The translations under genes and the position numbers were made by a program. Below are positions 26,880-35,581 of a DNA stretch of 64,000 nucleotides, in pieces. Every line of letters begins with the position of its first letter. Positions within the stretch are counted from its first letter, which is position 1. Under the pieces are notes generated by a model. The model was not told the origin of the DNA and ran no database searches. It was given only the letters and a program-made list of their open reading frames with translations. The stretch is from positions 372,001 through 436,000 of the forward strand of contig NZ_RQFW01000005.1 in NCBI RefSeq assembly GCF_004770145.1, given 5' to 3'. This DNA comes from Leptospira bourretii. GTDB lineage: Bacteria; Spirochaetota; Leptospiria; Leptospirales; Leptospiraceae.

Positions 26880-28715
26880 TTACTCCACAGTTACAGATTT
26901 CGCTAAGTTTCTTGGTTGGTCCACATTACATCCCCTAAGGATTGCTATGTGGTAGGATAACAGTTGTAACGGGATGACAGCAAGTAAAGGAACAAGAGCA
27001 TCCGCAGTTCTCGGAATTTCAAAAGTATAGTCTGCCATGGATTTTATGTCAGTATCCCCTTCTGTTACGATGGCAATCACCTTTCCCTTCCTTGCCTTGA
27101 CTTCCTGGATATTGGAAATTACTTTTTCGTAAGAAGCATCTTTTGTAGCAATAAACACAACAGGCATATCTTCATCAATGAGTGCAATTGGCCCATGTTT
27201 CATTTCTGCAGCAGGATATCCTTCTGCATGGATATAAGAAATTTCTTTAAGTTTCAGTGCACCTTCCAGTGCTACAGGGAAATTAAACCCACGCCCCAAA
27301 TAAAGGAAGTTAGACGCACGGTAATAATGTTCTGAAATGTTGCGGATGTCATCATCTTTAGTCAAAATCTTTGCCACTTTATCCGGAATGGAATCCAATT
27401 CGAGAAGAAGAGTTTGGTAATCCGATAAAGAAATAGAACCTTTTTTTAATCCTAAATACAAGGCCATCATCGTTAAGATGCTAACTTGCGAAGTGAAAGC
27501 TTTTGTGGATGCCACTCCAATCTCAGGGCCAGCATGTAGATAAGCACCTGCATGTGAAGCTCGTGCAATGGAAGAACCTACCACGTTACAAACTCCAAAA
27601 ATCAGTGCGCCCTTTGACTTAGCAAGTTCAATGGCAGCGAGAGTGTCCGCAGTTTCTCCCGATTGGGACACTGCAATGATCACATCTCTTTCTGTCACAA
27701 TCGGATTACGATAACGAAATTCAGATGCATATTCTACTTCTGTAGGAATCCGAGCCAGGTCTTCAAATAAATACTCACCAATCAGTCCCGCATGCCAAGA
27801 AGTACCACAACCGACAAGGATCAAACGATCCGCATTTAAAAAACGATTCAAATACTGGTCAATCCCACTAAGGAACAAGTGGTGTTCCCGAGACACAAGG
27901 CGCCCTCGCATGGCATCACGAACAGACTTAGGTTGTTCAAAAATTTCTTTTAACATAAAGTGTGGATATCCACCCTTCTCTATGTCTTCCAAATCCAATT
28001 CTAATTTTTGAATGAATGGAGTTTTGGTTACGTTTTCTAAGTTTTTTACCACAAGACTTCCATCTTTGATAATGGCCATCTCCTGGTCATTGAGATAGGT
28101 CACATTGTTCGTATATTCAATGATAGGTGTTGCGTCAGAAGCAACGAAGTATTCCTCTTCACCAATCCCAATCACAAGTGGAGAACCTTTTCTTGCTGCA
28201 ATCATCATCCTTTCATTTTCTTTCGACAAAATAACAATGGCATAAGCACCCACAACTTCATTCAAAGCCAAACGAACTGCCTCTTCAATAGAACAGTTGT
28301 TTTGTTTTTTGATTTCTTCGATTAAATGAATAAGAACTTCAGAATCAGTGTCTGATTTAAAACTATGCCCATTCCCTTCTAATTCTTTTTTGATGGATGC
28401 GTAGTTTTCAATGATTCCATTGTGAATGATTGCCAATTTTCCATCAGAACTTGTATGTGGGTGAGCATTACGATCATTGGGTTCCCCATGAGTGGCCCAA
28501 CGAGTGTGTCCAATCCCGAGGGTTGCAACTAATTTACGATTGCCGATTTCATTTTCTAAATCGAGGACTTTCCCTTTCTTTTTAACAATCTCAAGTCCAC
28601 CATTTAACAACGCAACGCCGGCACTATCGTATCCACGATATTCAAGACGTTTCAGACCTTTGATGATGAGAGGAAGTGCCTCTCTTTTTCCTAAATAACC
28701 TACGATTCCACACAT
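26880..28715 (-). CDS. glmS: Glutamine-fructose-6-phosphate aminotransferase
   Basis: This full-length 611-residue GlmS has Cys2 as the N-terminal nucleophile (MCGIVGYLGKR), the glutaminase loop GHTRWATHGEPNDRNAHPH, and two SIS sugar-isomerase domains (GCGTSWHAGLIGEYL; SQSGETADTLAAI; YLGRGFNFPVALEGALKLKE). It ends in the conserved DQPRNLAKSVTVE tail. It makes glucosamine-6-phosphate from fructose-6-phosphate and glutamine, the first step of UDP-GlcNAc synthesis for peptidoglycan and LPS. Its ATG lies 16 bp inside the end of glmM. No glmS ribozyme is possible here, because the gene is translationally embedded in the operon. Confidence 0.98.
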   Translation of the reverse strand: MCGIVGYLGKREALPLIIKGLKRLEYRGYDSAGVALLNGGLEIVKKKGKVLDLENEIGNRKLVATLGIGHTRWATHGEPNDRNAHPHTSSDGKLAIIHNGIIENYASIKKELEGNGHSFKSDTDSEVLIHLIEEIKKQNNCSIEEAVRLALNEVVGAYAIVILSKENERMMIAARKGSPLVIGIGEEEYFVASDATPIIEYTNNVTYLNDQEMAIIKDGSLVVKNLENVTKTPFIQKLELDLEDIEKGGYPHFMLKEIFEQPKSVRDAMRGRLVSREHHLFLSGIDQYLNRFLNADRLILVGCGTSWHAGLIGEYLFEDLARIPTEVEYASEFRYRNPIVTERDVIIAVSQSGETADTLAAIELAKSKGALIFGVCNVVGSSIARASHAGAYLHAGPEIGVASTKAFTSQVSILTMMALYLGLKKGSISLSDYQTLLLELDSIPDKVAKILTKDDDIRNISEHYYRASNFLYLGRGFNFPVALEGALKLKEISYIHAEGYPAAEMKHGPIALIDEDMPVVFIATKDASYEKVISNIQEVKARKGKVIAIVTEGDTDIKSMADYTFEIPRTADALVPLLAVIPLQLLSYHIAILRGCNVDQPRNLAKSVTVE

Positions 28716-30076
28716 TGATTTACCCTCTTTAAGGTAGCATCCAAATCGGATTTGGATTTAGTTTCTGTAATGACACGAAAGATTGGCTCTGTATTGGAAG
28801 GACGAATGTGGATCCAAGAATCAGATACATACATCCATAGTCCGTCTTTCTCTGAAATGACTTTTGGAGAAAACTCGGACTGAAATTTTTGATAAAGAGT
28901 TTCGAGAGACATCCCCTTTGCCAAAGGAAAGGATTGTTTGTCCATATAAAGGGAAGGTAGTTCATCTAAAAGGGCATCCGCAGATTTCCCCGTTTCTGCC
29001 ATTAAATTTAGAATATGTGCAATCCCGGACAAAGTGTCACGACCAAAAGAAGGAATGGTTGGATCAATCACTCCACCATTCCCTTCCCCACCAAACACTG
29101 CTTTGGTTTTAATCATTTCTTCCACTACGTTTGCTTCACCGACTTTGCTACGAATGACTTCGGCACCAAACCTTGATCCCACTTCCTCGTTTAAAAAAGA
29201 AGTTGATAAGTTGACAACAACCTTGGCTTTTTTCTTAGCTGTGGATAAAACATTCATGAGTGCCAAAGGCAAAGTGTATTCTTCCGAAACAGCTCCTCGT
29301 TTAGGAGAAAACAAAACGAGTCTATCAGCATCAGGATCCAACGCAAAACCAATGTCCGCTTTGGATTTTTTAAAATATGGTTCTACTGATTTTAAAGCGG
29401 CCGCCGTAGGTTCCGGTGGTCTTGGAAAAGTCCCATCAGGATTACAGTTATGAGCCACAACTTTGCAACCTAACATCTGCAAGAACTTAGGCACAACATA
29501 GGAACCGGCACCACCAACGGCATCCACAAATACGGTAAATTTTTTCTTTTTGATTTTGGCGACATTCACACGTTTCAAAACAGAAGACAAATGAAGATCA
29601 ATATAATCTTCACCAGAATCAATATAACCTTTTGGGGAAATTTGTTCTTTTGTATAAGATCCATTTTCAATGATAGAAAGAAGTTTCGTGTTTTCCTCTG
29701 CCGAAAAGAAAAAACCTTTTTTAGAAATGAATTTAAATGCATTCCAATCCATAGGATTGTGTGAAGCAGAAATCATGATTCCACCATTAGCTTTGGAAAG
29801 ATTCACAACCGCTTTGGTAGTGGGTGTGGGAACAAGCCCAAGAGTTAAAACAGAATTTCCGGAAGCTAACAATGCAGAGGTGAGAAGTGATTCTAAATAA
29901 GGGCCACTTGGTCTTGAGTCCCTCCCGATCACTGCCGTCCCACCGTTCATGAGTGAAGCAAAGGATTTAGAAAATGCCAATGCTTCCTCTAAACCAAATC
30001 CTTGTCCAATTTTCCCCCGGACACCGGAGATAGAAATCATTAGGGAGGACAGATCATACTCTTTCGTAAATCGCAT
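28700..30076 (-). CDS. glmM: Phosphoglucosamine mutase-like alpha-D-phosphohexomutase
   Basis: This 458-residue phosphohexomutase has the phosphoserine loop ISASHNP (Ser105), the metal site ALDPDADR, the sugar-binding GGEGNGG and the C-terminal phosphate loop IRPSNTEPIFRV. Together with glmS directly downstream (16-bp overlap), GlmM activity (GlcN-6-P to GlcN-1-P) is most likely, although PGM/PMM specificity is possible for this clade. It is the first gene of a five-gene operon. No clear Shine-Dalgarno sequence precedes the ATG at 30076; an internal ATG at residue 13 is an alternative. Confidence 0.9.
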   Translation of the reverse strand: MRFTKEYDLSSLMISISGVRGKIGQGFGLEEALAFSKSFASLMNGGTAVIGRDSRPSGPYLESLLTSALLASGNSVLTLGLVPTPTTKAVVNLSKANGGIMISASHNPMDWNAFKFISKKGFFFSAEENTKLLSIIENGSYTKEQISPKGYIDSGEDYIDLHLSSVLKRVNVAKIKKKKFTVFVDAVGGAGSYVVPKFLQMLGCKVVAHNCNPDGTFPRPPEPTAAALKSVEPYFKKSKADIGFALDPDADRLVLFSPKRGAVSEEYTLPLALMNVLSTAKKKAKVVVNLSTSFLNEEVGSRFGAEVIRSKVGEANVVEEMIKTKAVFGGEGNGGVIDPTIPSFGRDTLSGIAHILNLMAETGKSADALLDELPSLYMDKQSFPLAKGMSLETLYQKFQSEFSPKVISEKDGLWMYVSDSWIHIRPSNTEPIFRVITETKSKSDLDATLKRVNQCVES

Positions 30077-30181
30077 ACAATACTATCAAAGCTGGGGGAT
30101 TCCCACTGCAAGTCTATCTTTTTGCTTTTTGGAATGTGTCAGAGGAGTGGAATAAAGGTGAAGATAAAAAGAAAAACGGTT

Positions 30182-30254
30182 TGGGCGATGACAGGATTGA
30201 ACTGCCGACCCGCTGCTTGTAAGGCAGCTGCTCTCCCAGCTGAGCTAATCGCCC
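30182..30254 (-). tRNA. tRNA-Val (anticodon UAC)
   Basis: The minus strand folds as a standard 73-nt cloverleaf. It has a 7-bp acceptor stem (GGGCGAT/ATCGCCC), D arm GCTC..GAGC, anticodon stem GCTGC/GCAGC with loop CTTACAA (anticodon TAC), a 5-nt variable loop, a T arm GGCAG-TTCAATC-CTGTC and discriminator A. The CCA end is not encoded. Confidence 0.97.
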
Positions 30255-30304
30255 GTTGTAATGACCAGTAAACCGGAGTTGTGATTTTTGTAAATAAGAT
30301 TTAG

Positions 30305-30331
30305 AAATAAAAAAGGCCACCATTGGTGGCC
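30305..30331 (-). terminator. Rho-independent terminator after rpsT
   Basis: On the minus strand GGCCACC and GGTGGCC (7 bp, 3-nt loop) form a perfect stem, followed by a T-rich run (TTTTTTATTT). It lies 27 bp after the rpsT stop codon and upstream of the tRNA-Val gene. Confidence 0.92.
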
Positions 30332-30357
30332 TCATTCCTTCTAGCTAAAAGCAAATG

Positions 30358-30633
30358 TTAGGCGGCTTTTGTTTCGATGGAGTTGATACGAAGAGCCATA
30401 CGAGATTTTTTACGATCTGCATTTTTCTTATGAATGAGTTTTGTTTTTGCTGCTCTGTCTAACTTGGAAGCAAGTTTAGAGAATACAGTGAGTGCTTCTG
30501 TTTTGTCTCCCGCTTTGATTGCTTTGAGAAGGAGGCGAGCATAAGTTCGCAATTCAGTGCGATCTTCACCATTTCGCTCTTTTCTACGAGCGGTTCTACG
30601 AATGTCTTTTTTAGATGATTTTAAATTAGCCAA
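30358..30633 (-). CDS. rpsT: 30S ribosomal protein S20
   Basis: This 91-residue, very basic protein begins ANLKSSKKDIRRTARR and ends with RKSRMALRINSIETKAA, as in S20. It binds 16S rRNA early in 30S assembly. The start codon is TTG, with a GGGGA ribosome site 7 nt upstream and no ATG available. In E. coli rpsT also starts with UUG, which matters for its autoregulation; whether that holds here is inference. It is monocistronic with its own terminator. Confidence 0.97.
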   Translation of the reverse strand: MANLKSSKKDIRRTARRKERNGEDRTELRTYARLLLKAIKAGDKTEALTVFSKLASKLDRAAKTKLIHKKNADRKKSRMALRINSIETKAA

Positions 30634-30659
30634 GGAATGTCCCCTACGAGGAATTTTTA

Positions 30660-30690
30660 CTTATCTTTTGAGTACCACCCTGCCGGTCAA
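30660..30690 (-). promoter_or_regulatory. Candidate promoter of rpsT
   Basis: TTGACC (30685-30690) and GATAAG (30660-30665) on the minus strand are separated by 19 bp, 27 bp before the TTG start. The -35 is good; the -10 and spacing are mediocre. Confidence 0.4.
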
Positions 30691-30717
30691 GGCGAAAGAG
30701 AAAAAAATGGAACCAAA

Positions 30718-30747
30718 GAGGTAGCTTTCGACCTCCTCTCGTAGGAG
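30718..30747 (+). promoter_or_regulatory. Two mutually exclusive small hairpins around the ribosome site of the 94-aa gene
   Basis: GAGGT (30718-30722) can pair with ACCTC (30731-30735). CTCCT (30733-30737) can instead pair with AGGAG (30743-30747), which is the Shine-Dalgarno sequence six bases before the ATG at 30754. The two pairings share bases. Each stem is only 5 bp, so a regulatory role is speculative. Confidence 0.25.
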
Positions 30748-30753
30748 AAAACC

Positions 30754-31038
30754 ATGTTCCCTATCCTAATTTGGATCGATTCCGAACTCTATGAGATTTT
30801 AAAACAAAGGCATTTGGACCTGGCACTTGTCATAAAAATGGCTATTTTATCCCTAAAAGTAGAGGGAATGGAACCGGGAATTTTTGAAAAACGAGAAACA
30901 GGCCACTATGAACGAATGGAACTCAGCAGATACGATTTTTTTACATTAAGTTTAATTTCTCGGGAGAAGGAAGTTGACCCGAACGTATTACTCTCATATG
31001 CTTTCACAGAAGCTTTGTTGGAAATTTTACGACTGTGA
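30754..31038 (+). CDS. Hypothetical 94-aa protein
   Basis: This short, mostly helical protein has no signal peptide, with patches such as QRHLDLALVIKMAILSL and FTLSLISREKEVDPNVLL. A clear AGGAG precedes the ATG. Its TGA overlaps the GTG start of the next gene, so it is coupled to the 375-aa protein. It is the first gene of a four-gene plus-strand operon ending in the thiolase-like gene. Family unknown. Confidence 0.7.
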   Translation: MFPILIWIDSELYEILKQRHLDLALVIKMAILSLKVEGMEPGIFEKRETGHYERMELSRYDFFTLSLISREKEVDPNVLLSYAFTEALLEILRL

Positions 31039-32162
31039 CTCCTGAAAAATCAAAATACCATTATATAAAAATTGATTCCATTTCAGAAATTGATCCACTT
31101 AAATTGTCTATTTCTCAAATCCAACAAAGATATATTGACAAAGATAACAATCGCTATGCGCTACGTTTCAATAAAGAAACACGTAGAATTGAAATTTTAA
31201 AACTCATAGGCAATCATTTTGAAGTAGTTCCTAAGTCGCAGGTTCACTCTGCTATGGAAGAACCCAAAACAACACAAAATCCCACATCTCCGCAAATCTC
31301 TCAACAGATAACCCAAGTCTCAGAAGATTTAAAATCCAATCCCATATTAGGAAAGTTAGTTGGTGCGCTTGGGCAAAAACCCACTGACAAACCTGCGGAA
31401 ATTCCAAAGGAAAAACAGAGTCCTATTGGAGAAGAAAATCTCATGAGTGAGGACGTGGATTTGGATATTTTTGAAGGGGAAGAACCCCCTCCTCTCATCA
31501 AAGAACCACTCACCCATGAGGGACTTCTGAATACACCTGAGCCGCCAAGTCCTAAGGAACACGAAACTGTCGAAAACGCCGAACCAAACTTACAAGTGGG
31601 GGCCGATTCTGAAGAAAAAACTGCCTACCAAAGTATTGAAGACTTTATTAAATTATTATCTACTTACCGAGAAAGAGTTACAGCCATCATTCGTAATTTA
31701 CAATCATCTAGGATTTTTGAGTTAACGGGAGACCCTTCCGAAAATAAAAATATTGTTGGAAACTTTGCTCGTGAAATGGAAGCACAAGTTTTTGAAGCCA
31801 TTGATAAAATGATCGATCTTCACAAAGAAATGACATCATATCCTCGTCCTATTACGTATTATATCTCAAAGGCCCCGGCAGAAAAAAGGGAAGAAATGAA
31901 ATTTATTGAATCGGATAAGGAAAAATTAAACAGACTCCATCTGTTTGAAATGCAAAGACTTTCCGATATAATAGTCAAAGATTTCAAAAAACTTAGTTTG
32001 CAATTATTGAATATTTTAAATCTGAAAAATGAAATTCAGGTAAAACAATTACAATACGCAAACCAGTTGATGTATGTTGATGCCAAAAACGCGTCCCTTT
32101 ATTTTGCGCAAGATTTGGATAAAACCATACTTGATATAGAGCACTGGAAACAATCGAAATGA
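31035..32162 (+). CDS. Hypothetical cytoplasmic protein with Pro/Glu-rich linker
   Basis: This 375-residue protein starts at a GTG overlapping the previous stop codon. It has a small N-terminal beta/alpha module (YHYIKIDSISEIDPLKL ... YALRFNKETRRIEIL), a Pro/Glu/Lys linker (about 75-190) and a long helical C-terminal region with heptad-like spacing (YRERVTAIIRNLQSSRIFEL; LHLFEMQRLSDIIVKDFKKL). There is no signal peptide or transmembrane helix. The next gene overlaps by 4 bp. I do not recognise the family. Confidence 0.7.
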   Translation: MTPEKSKYHYIKIDSISEIDPLKLSISQIQQRYIDKDNNRYALRFNKETRRIEILKLIGNHFEVVPKSQVHSAMEEPKTTQNPTSPQISQQITQVSEDLKSNPILGKLVGALGQKPTDKPAEIPKEKQSPIGEENLMSEDVDLDIFEGEEPPPLIKEPLTHEGLLNTPEPPSPKEHETVENAEPNLQVGADSEEKTAYQSIEDFIKLLSTYRERVTAIIRNLQSSRIFELTGDPSENKNIVGNFAREMEAQVFEAIDKMIDLHKEMTSYPRPITYYISKAPAEKREEMKFIESDKEKLNRLHLFEMQRLSDIIVKDFKKLSLQLLNILNLKNEIQVKQLQYANQLMYVDAKNASLYFAQDLDKTILDIEHWKQSK

Positions 32163-32953
32163 AAGAACTGTCGGAAGCAGAAACAAAAGCAATATTAGAA
32201 AAAATCAGATCAGAATACAAAGAACACGGTAAACTAAATCCCAAAGCCTTCGACCAATCGGGGTTCGAACAAAGATATTTACAAATACTCAAACTCCGTG
32301 GTAACATCACAAAATTTTTAACGGAAGAAGTTACCTTTCTAGAACAGCTAAAATCAAAATTCCAAGAACTTGCTGCTAAAAAAGAAGCAGCCAAAGCACA
32401 AACCTTAAATCGGATTATGGATGAATCCATTGAGAAGTTGGCCAACTATAAGAAGGTGGACTTCCATCCTCTGGCCAAAGTGGAAACAAGATACTTTTAC
32501 GGTGCTATGTTGGATTTTACAGAAACAGAACTTCCTGTTCTGATTTATATCTTCAAAGGAACTCCCGAATATTCTTTTTTACAAGATGCAGTTTTACAAG
32601 TAGAACGAATTGGAATGACAAGACGTGGTTTACCTTCCATGAAAATGCAAGAGTTCATCAAGACTTTACTCGATGCCAACGGAAACAATATCGTCATCGA
32701 AAAAGCTTCCCAAAACCTTTTGAAAGATGGATGTATTGCCCTTAAAAATATCACAGTGGCAGTGCAAGATTTGGTAAGTAAAAACCGAATCAATCCTGAT
32801 ATGATTGTACAAGTAAATGAAAAGGATTTCCCAAATGCCCACAGTTCTTTTGGTGGCAAAAAATTTGGAGAAAGCCTTACTCGAATTACTGAACGCTGCA
32901 AACAAATCATACAAGATTTTCGAATGAATGCGTTGATGAATATGGAAGGATAA
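32159..32953 (+). CDS. Hypothetical cytoplasmic helical protein
   Basis: This 264-residue protein starts with a helical region (MKELSEAETKAILEKIR; TEEVTFLEQLKSKFQELAAK, coiled-coil-like) followed by an alpha/beta part (VETRYFYGAMLDFTETELPV ... FIKTLLDANGNNIVI). There are no export signals. It overlaps the upstream 375-aa gene by 4 bp and ends 15 bp before the thiolase-like gene. The tight packing of the two unknown genes suggests their products work together. Function unknown. Confidence 0.68.
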   Translation: MKELSEAETKAILEKIRSEYKEHGKLNPKAFDQSGFEQRYLQILKLRGNITKFLTEEVTFLEQLKSKFQELAAKKEAAKAQTLNRIMDESIEKLANYKKVDFHPLAKVETRYFYGAMLDFTETELPVLIYIFKGTPEYSFLQDAVLQVERIGMTRRGLPSMKMQEFIKTLLDANGNNIVIEKASQNLLKDGCIALKNITVAVQDLVSKNRINPDMIVQVNEKDFPNAHSSFGGKKFGESLTRITERCKQIIQDFRMNALMNMEG

Positions 32954-32968
32954 TTCTAATGTGCCATC

Positions 32969-34495
32969 ATGGACCCAATTCTACTAGGTGTCGCTGACAC
33001 CATCGAATCTGAATTTGATTCGGAAGTTTATAAAAATCTCTCTCCTTTAGAAAAATACCATTCGTTACTGTTTCGTTCTGTGGATAAACTATTTGGTTTT
33101 TTAGGGACAGATCGCTCTAAAATTGCTCCTTATTTAACTGATTTTGTTTCCATCGAAGCCCAGTCTCTTGGCCGCGAAGGATATGGATTTACGGTAAAAG
33201 ATTCCAATGATATGGGTTTTGGTGGGCTTGCTTGCCATACCGTGGATTTGGGTGGAGCCAGTGTTGGTGGTGCAATCCAGCAAGCCCACACCATCGTCAA
33301 AGCCAATCCTTATGCTGTTGTCCTTGTCGCTGCTGCCGATGTTCCTAAATCGGTATTCAAACAAGTATCGGATTTAAAAAGACTTACGGCCACAGTTTGC
33401 CATAAAGATTGGGAAATGCCATACGGGGCAACTCTCATTGGTCTTTATTCTTTGTTATGTGAACGAATGATGTTTGATACAGGTGTCACCAGTGAGGATT
33501 TAGAAGAAATCACTAAACACTTCCGATCTTTGGCGGAAACCAATCCCCGCGCTTTCCAATTCCAAAAACCACTCACGGAAAAACAATTAAAGAAACCACT
33601 TTCGGGAGTTTATAGCACACCGATGATTGCCATTGTCACCGATCATGGAGTTGCCACACTCATCACTTCTGAATTCATGAAACAGAAGTTAATTGAAAAT
33701 AAAATAATCAAAAAAGATTCTGAACATATCTATTTGGTGGGTTCGGGCCATAGTGCCCATGCAGAATACTTCATCCAAAAAAAAGATTTAAAAAGTCCCG
33801 CTGCCCTTGCTTGTGAAAGAGCCGTGGCTTCTTCTGGATTCAATCGATCTGAGATTGAATATGCTTGGATTTACGATTGTTTTACAGGAATGATCATCCA
33901 TGAAGCAGGTTTGTATTTTGGAGTTTCGCCTAAAGAAACTGCCACCTCTCTGAGAAGAGGAAAAATTTCCAATGGAACCAAAGAAATCCCGATCAACCTA
34001 GGTGGGGGAATTTTAAACTACCAAGCAGCGATGGCACTTTCCGGAGCCACAGGTCTCATTGATATTGCTAGCCAATATGGTCTTGCGGTAGATCCCATCC
34101 CAGAAAAGTTGGAAATACCACCTAATGTTAGTTTACTGGGTGGAAATGGAGGGATTGATAGTATCAATTCTGTGATTTTATTTTCTAAAGAAAAACCGAA
34201 ACCTTCGAAAGAACCATTCACTTTAAAACCTTTGGAAGTCAATGTCCCCAGTCCCAAACTGGGAGAAAAGGCTACTATTCTTACCGTTAGCACTATCTAT
34301 TTCAATCCAGGTGGAGAAAAAAAACCACCCTATCTCATTGTCTGTTCTACAAAAGAGAATGGAGAGATGGTTCTTACCAATCTATTTGGGAAGGATGGAA
34401 CAGAAATTCTATCCAAAGAAGGATTGGAACTTGGAAAATCAAAAGTAGAATTCCAAGAGATCGGAGGAAAAATCCAAGCGGTCCTTTTGAGTTAA
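32969..34495 (+). CDS. Thiolase-like protein lacking the catalytic cysteine (TLP1/SCPx-like)
   Basis: This 508-residue protein has a thiolase fold. At the nucleophile loop it reads VDLGGASVGGAI, so the usual Cys of ENACASG is Gly96. Near the C-terminus of the core it reads NLGGGILNYQAAMALSGATG, without the catalytic GHP histidine. A second Cys motif is also not evident. The last ~95 residues are a beta-rich extra domain, like that of mycobacterial thiolase-like protein type 1. It probably binds an acyl-CoA or lipid without acting as a normal thiolase, or uses other residues such as Cys89. It closes the operon with the three unknown genes. Confidence 0.75.
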   Translation: MDPILLGVADTIESEFDSEVYKNLSPLEKYHSLLFRSVDKLFGFLGTDRSKIAPYLTDFVSIEAQSLGREGYGFTVKDSNDMGFGGLACHTVDLGGASVGGAIQQAHTIVKANPYAVVLVAAADVPKSVFKQVSDLKRLTATVCHKDWEMPYGATLIGLYSLLCERMMFDTGVTSEDLEEITKHFRSLAETNPRAFQFQKPLTEKQLKKPLSGVYSTPMIAIVTDHGVATLITSEFMKQKLIENKIIKKDSEHIYLVGSGHSAHAEYFIQKKDLKSPAALACERAVASSGFNRSEIEYAWIYDCFTGMIIHEAGLYFGVSPKETATSLRRGKISNGTKEIPINLGGGILNYQAAMALSGATGLIDIASQYGLAVDPIPEKLEIPPNVSLLGGNGGIDSINSVILFSKEKPKPSKEPFTLKPLEVNVPSPKLGEKATILTVSTIYFNPGGEKKPPYLIVCSTKENGEMVLTNLFGKDGTEILSKEGLELGKSKVEFQEIGGKIQAVLLS

Positions 34496-34532
34496 AACAA
34501 AAAAGGCCAGAGATGGTAAGTCTTTGGCCTTT
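34493..34532 (-). terminator. Terminator after pheS
   Basis: On the minus strand AAAGGCCA and TGGCCTTT form an 8-bp stem (about 11 bp with weak extra pairs) around a 9-15-nt loop, followed by a T run (TTTTTTGTTTT). It lies just beyond the pheS stop codon and would end the seven-gene minus-strand operon. On the plus strand it could also slow transcription from the thiolase-like gene. Confidence 0.88.
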
Positions 34533-34555
34533 GGTTCCTAAATCGCCTAACAATA

Positions 34556-35581
34556 CTAAAACTGTTTGAGAAACCTTAAATTTCCTGATTGGAAATACCG
34601 GATGTCATGGATTCCATAACGCATCATGACAAGTCGGTCAAGGCCTAGGCCAAAGGCAAAGCCAGTCCATTTTTTAGAATCAAGTCCTGCCGCTTCCAAA
34701 ACATTCGGATGCACAAGACCACAAGGAAGTAATTCCAACCAACCGGAATGTTTGCAAACACTACAACCATCTCCACCACAAACCAAACAATTGATATCAA
34801 GTTCAAAACCTGGTTCCACAAACGGAAAGTAACCAGGACGAAGTCTTGTTTTAATTTCTTTTCGAAACACACGAGAAAGAAGTGTTTCCATTGTATAAAT
34901 CAAATGAGCCACAGAAATGTTTTCACCCACGACCATTCCTTCTACTTGGTAAAATGTATTTTCGTGAGAGGCATCTACCTCTTCGTATCGAAACACACGA
35001 CCAGGCGCAATGATCCTAAAGGGCGGTTTTAGTTTGCGTAGGGCACGGACTTGGATGGCTGAAGTATGAGTTCTGAGTAAGTTTCCATCGGCTGTATAAA
35101 ACGTATCTTGCATATCACGTGCCGGATGGTCTTCGGTAAAATTCAGGGCACCAAAATTGTTTTCATCAGTTTCTACTTCTGGCCCATCCATTACAGAAAA
35201 ACCCATGGAAGTAAAAATATCTTCGATTTCGTATTGGATTTGAGAAATGGGATGAAGGCTTCCTCTTTCTTTCGAAGCAAGCGGGCGTAAACTATCAAAG
35301 AATTCTTGGCCTAACTTGTTTTCATAAAAACTTTCTTTTAAAGAAGTTCTTTTGGTTTCAACAAAACTTTCGAGTCGACTTTGCGCTTCGTTCGCTTGTT
35401 TCCCCACTGTTTTTTTCTCTTCTACAGATAAAGAAGCAAGGCCTTTTAAAACAGAAGTGAGTTTTCCTTTTTTACCAATGAATTGGTTTTTTAAAGAATC
35501 CAAATCTTGTTCGGATGTGGCAGAAGATAAAACAGATTCCGCTTCTTTGACTAAGGCTTCGATTTCTTGGGATAGGCTCAT
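34556..35581 (-). CDS. pheS: Phenylalanyl-tRNA synthetase alpha subunit
   Basis: This 341-residue class II synthetase has an N-terminal coiled-coil arm (about 1-85), motif 1 region [19 protein letters not shown], motif 2 ([20 protein letters not shown]), and motif 3 [18 protein letters not shown]. It also carries a Cys-rich zinc-like insertion, [17 protein letters not shown]. It charges tRNA-Phe with PheT, which is not adjacent here, unlike in many bacteria. Its ATG overlaps the mpl stop by 4 bp, and a terminator follows. Confidence 0.97.
   Translation of the reverse strand: MSLSQEIEALVKEAESVLSSATSEQDLDSLKNQFIGKKGKLTSVLKGLASLSVEEKKTVGKQANEAQSRLESFVETKRTSLKESFYENKLGQEFFDSLRPLASKERGSLHPISQIQYEIEDIFTSMGFSVMDGPEVETDENNFGALNFTEDHPARDMQDTFYTADGNLLRTHTSAIQVRALRKLKPPFRIIAPGRVFRYEEVDASHENTFYQVEGMVVGENISVAHLIYTMETLLSRVFRKEIKTRLRPGYFPFVEPGFELDINCLVCGGDGCSVCKHSGWLELLPCGLVHPNVLEAAGLDSKKWTGFAFGLGLDRLVMMRYGIHDIRYFQSGNLRFLKQF

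Noticed and set aside
28700..28740. glmS ribozyme
   Set aside because: The glmS ATG lies inside the end of glmM, leaving no room for a leader ribozyme.
30114..30335. Open frame over the tRNA-Val gene
   Set aside because: It is an incidental frame through tRNA and terminator sequence.
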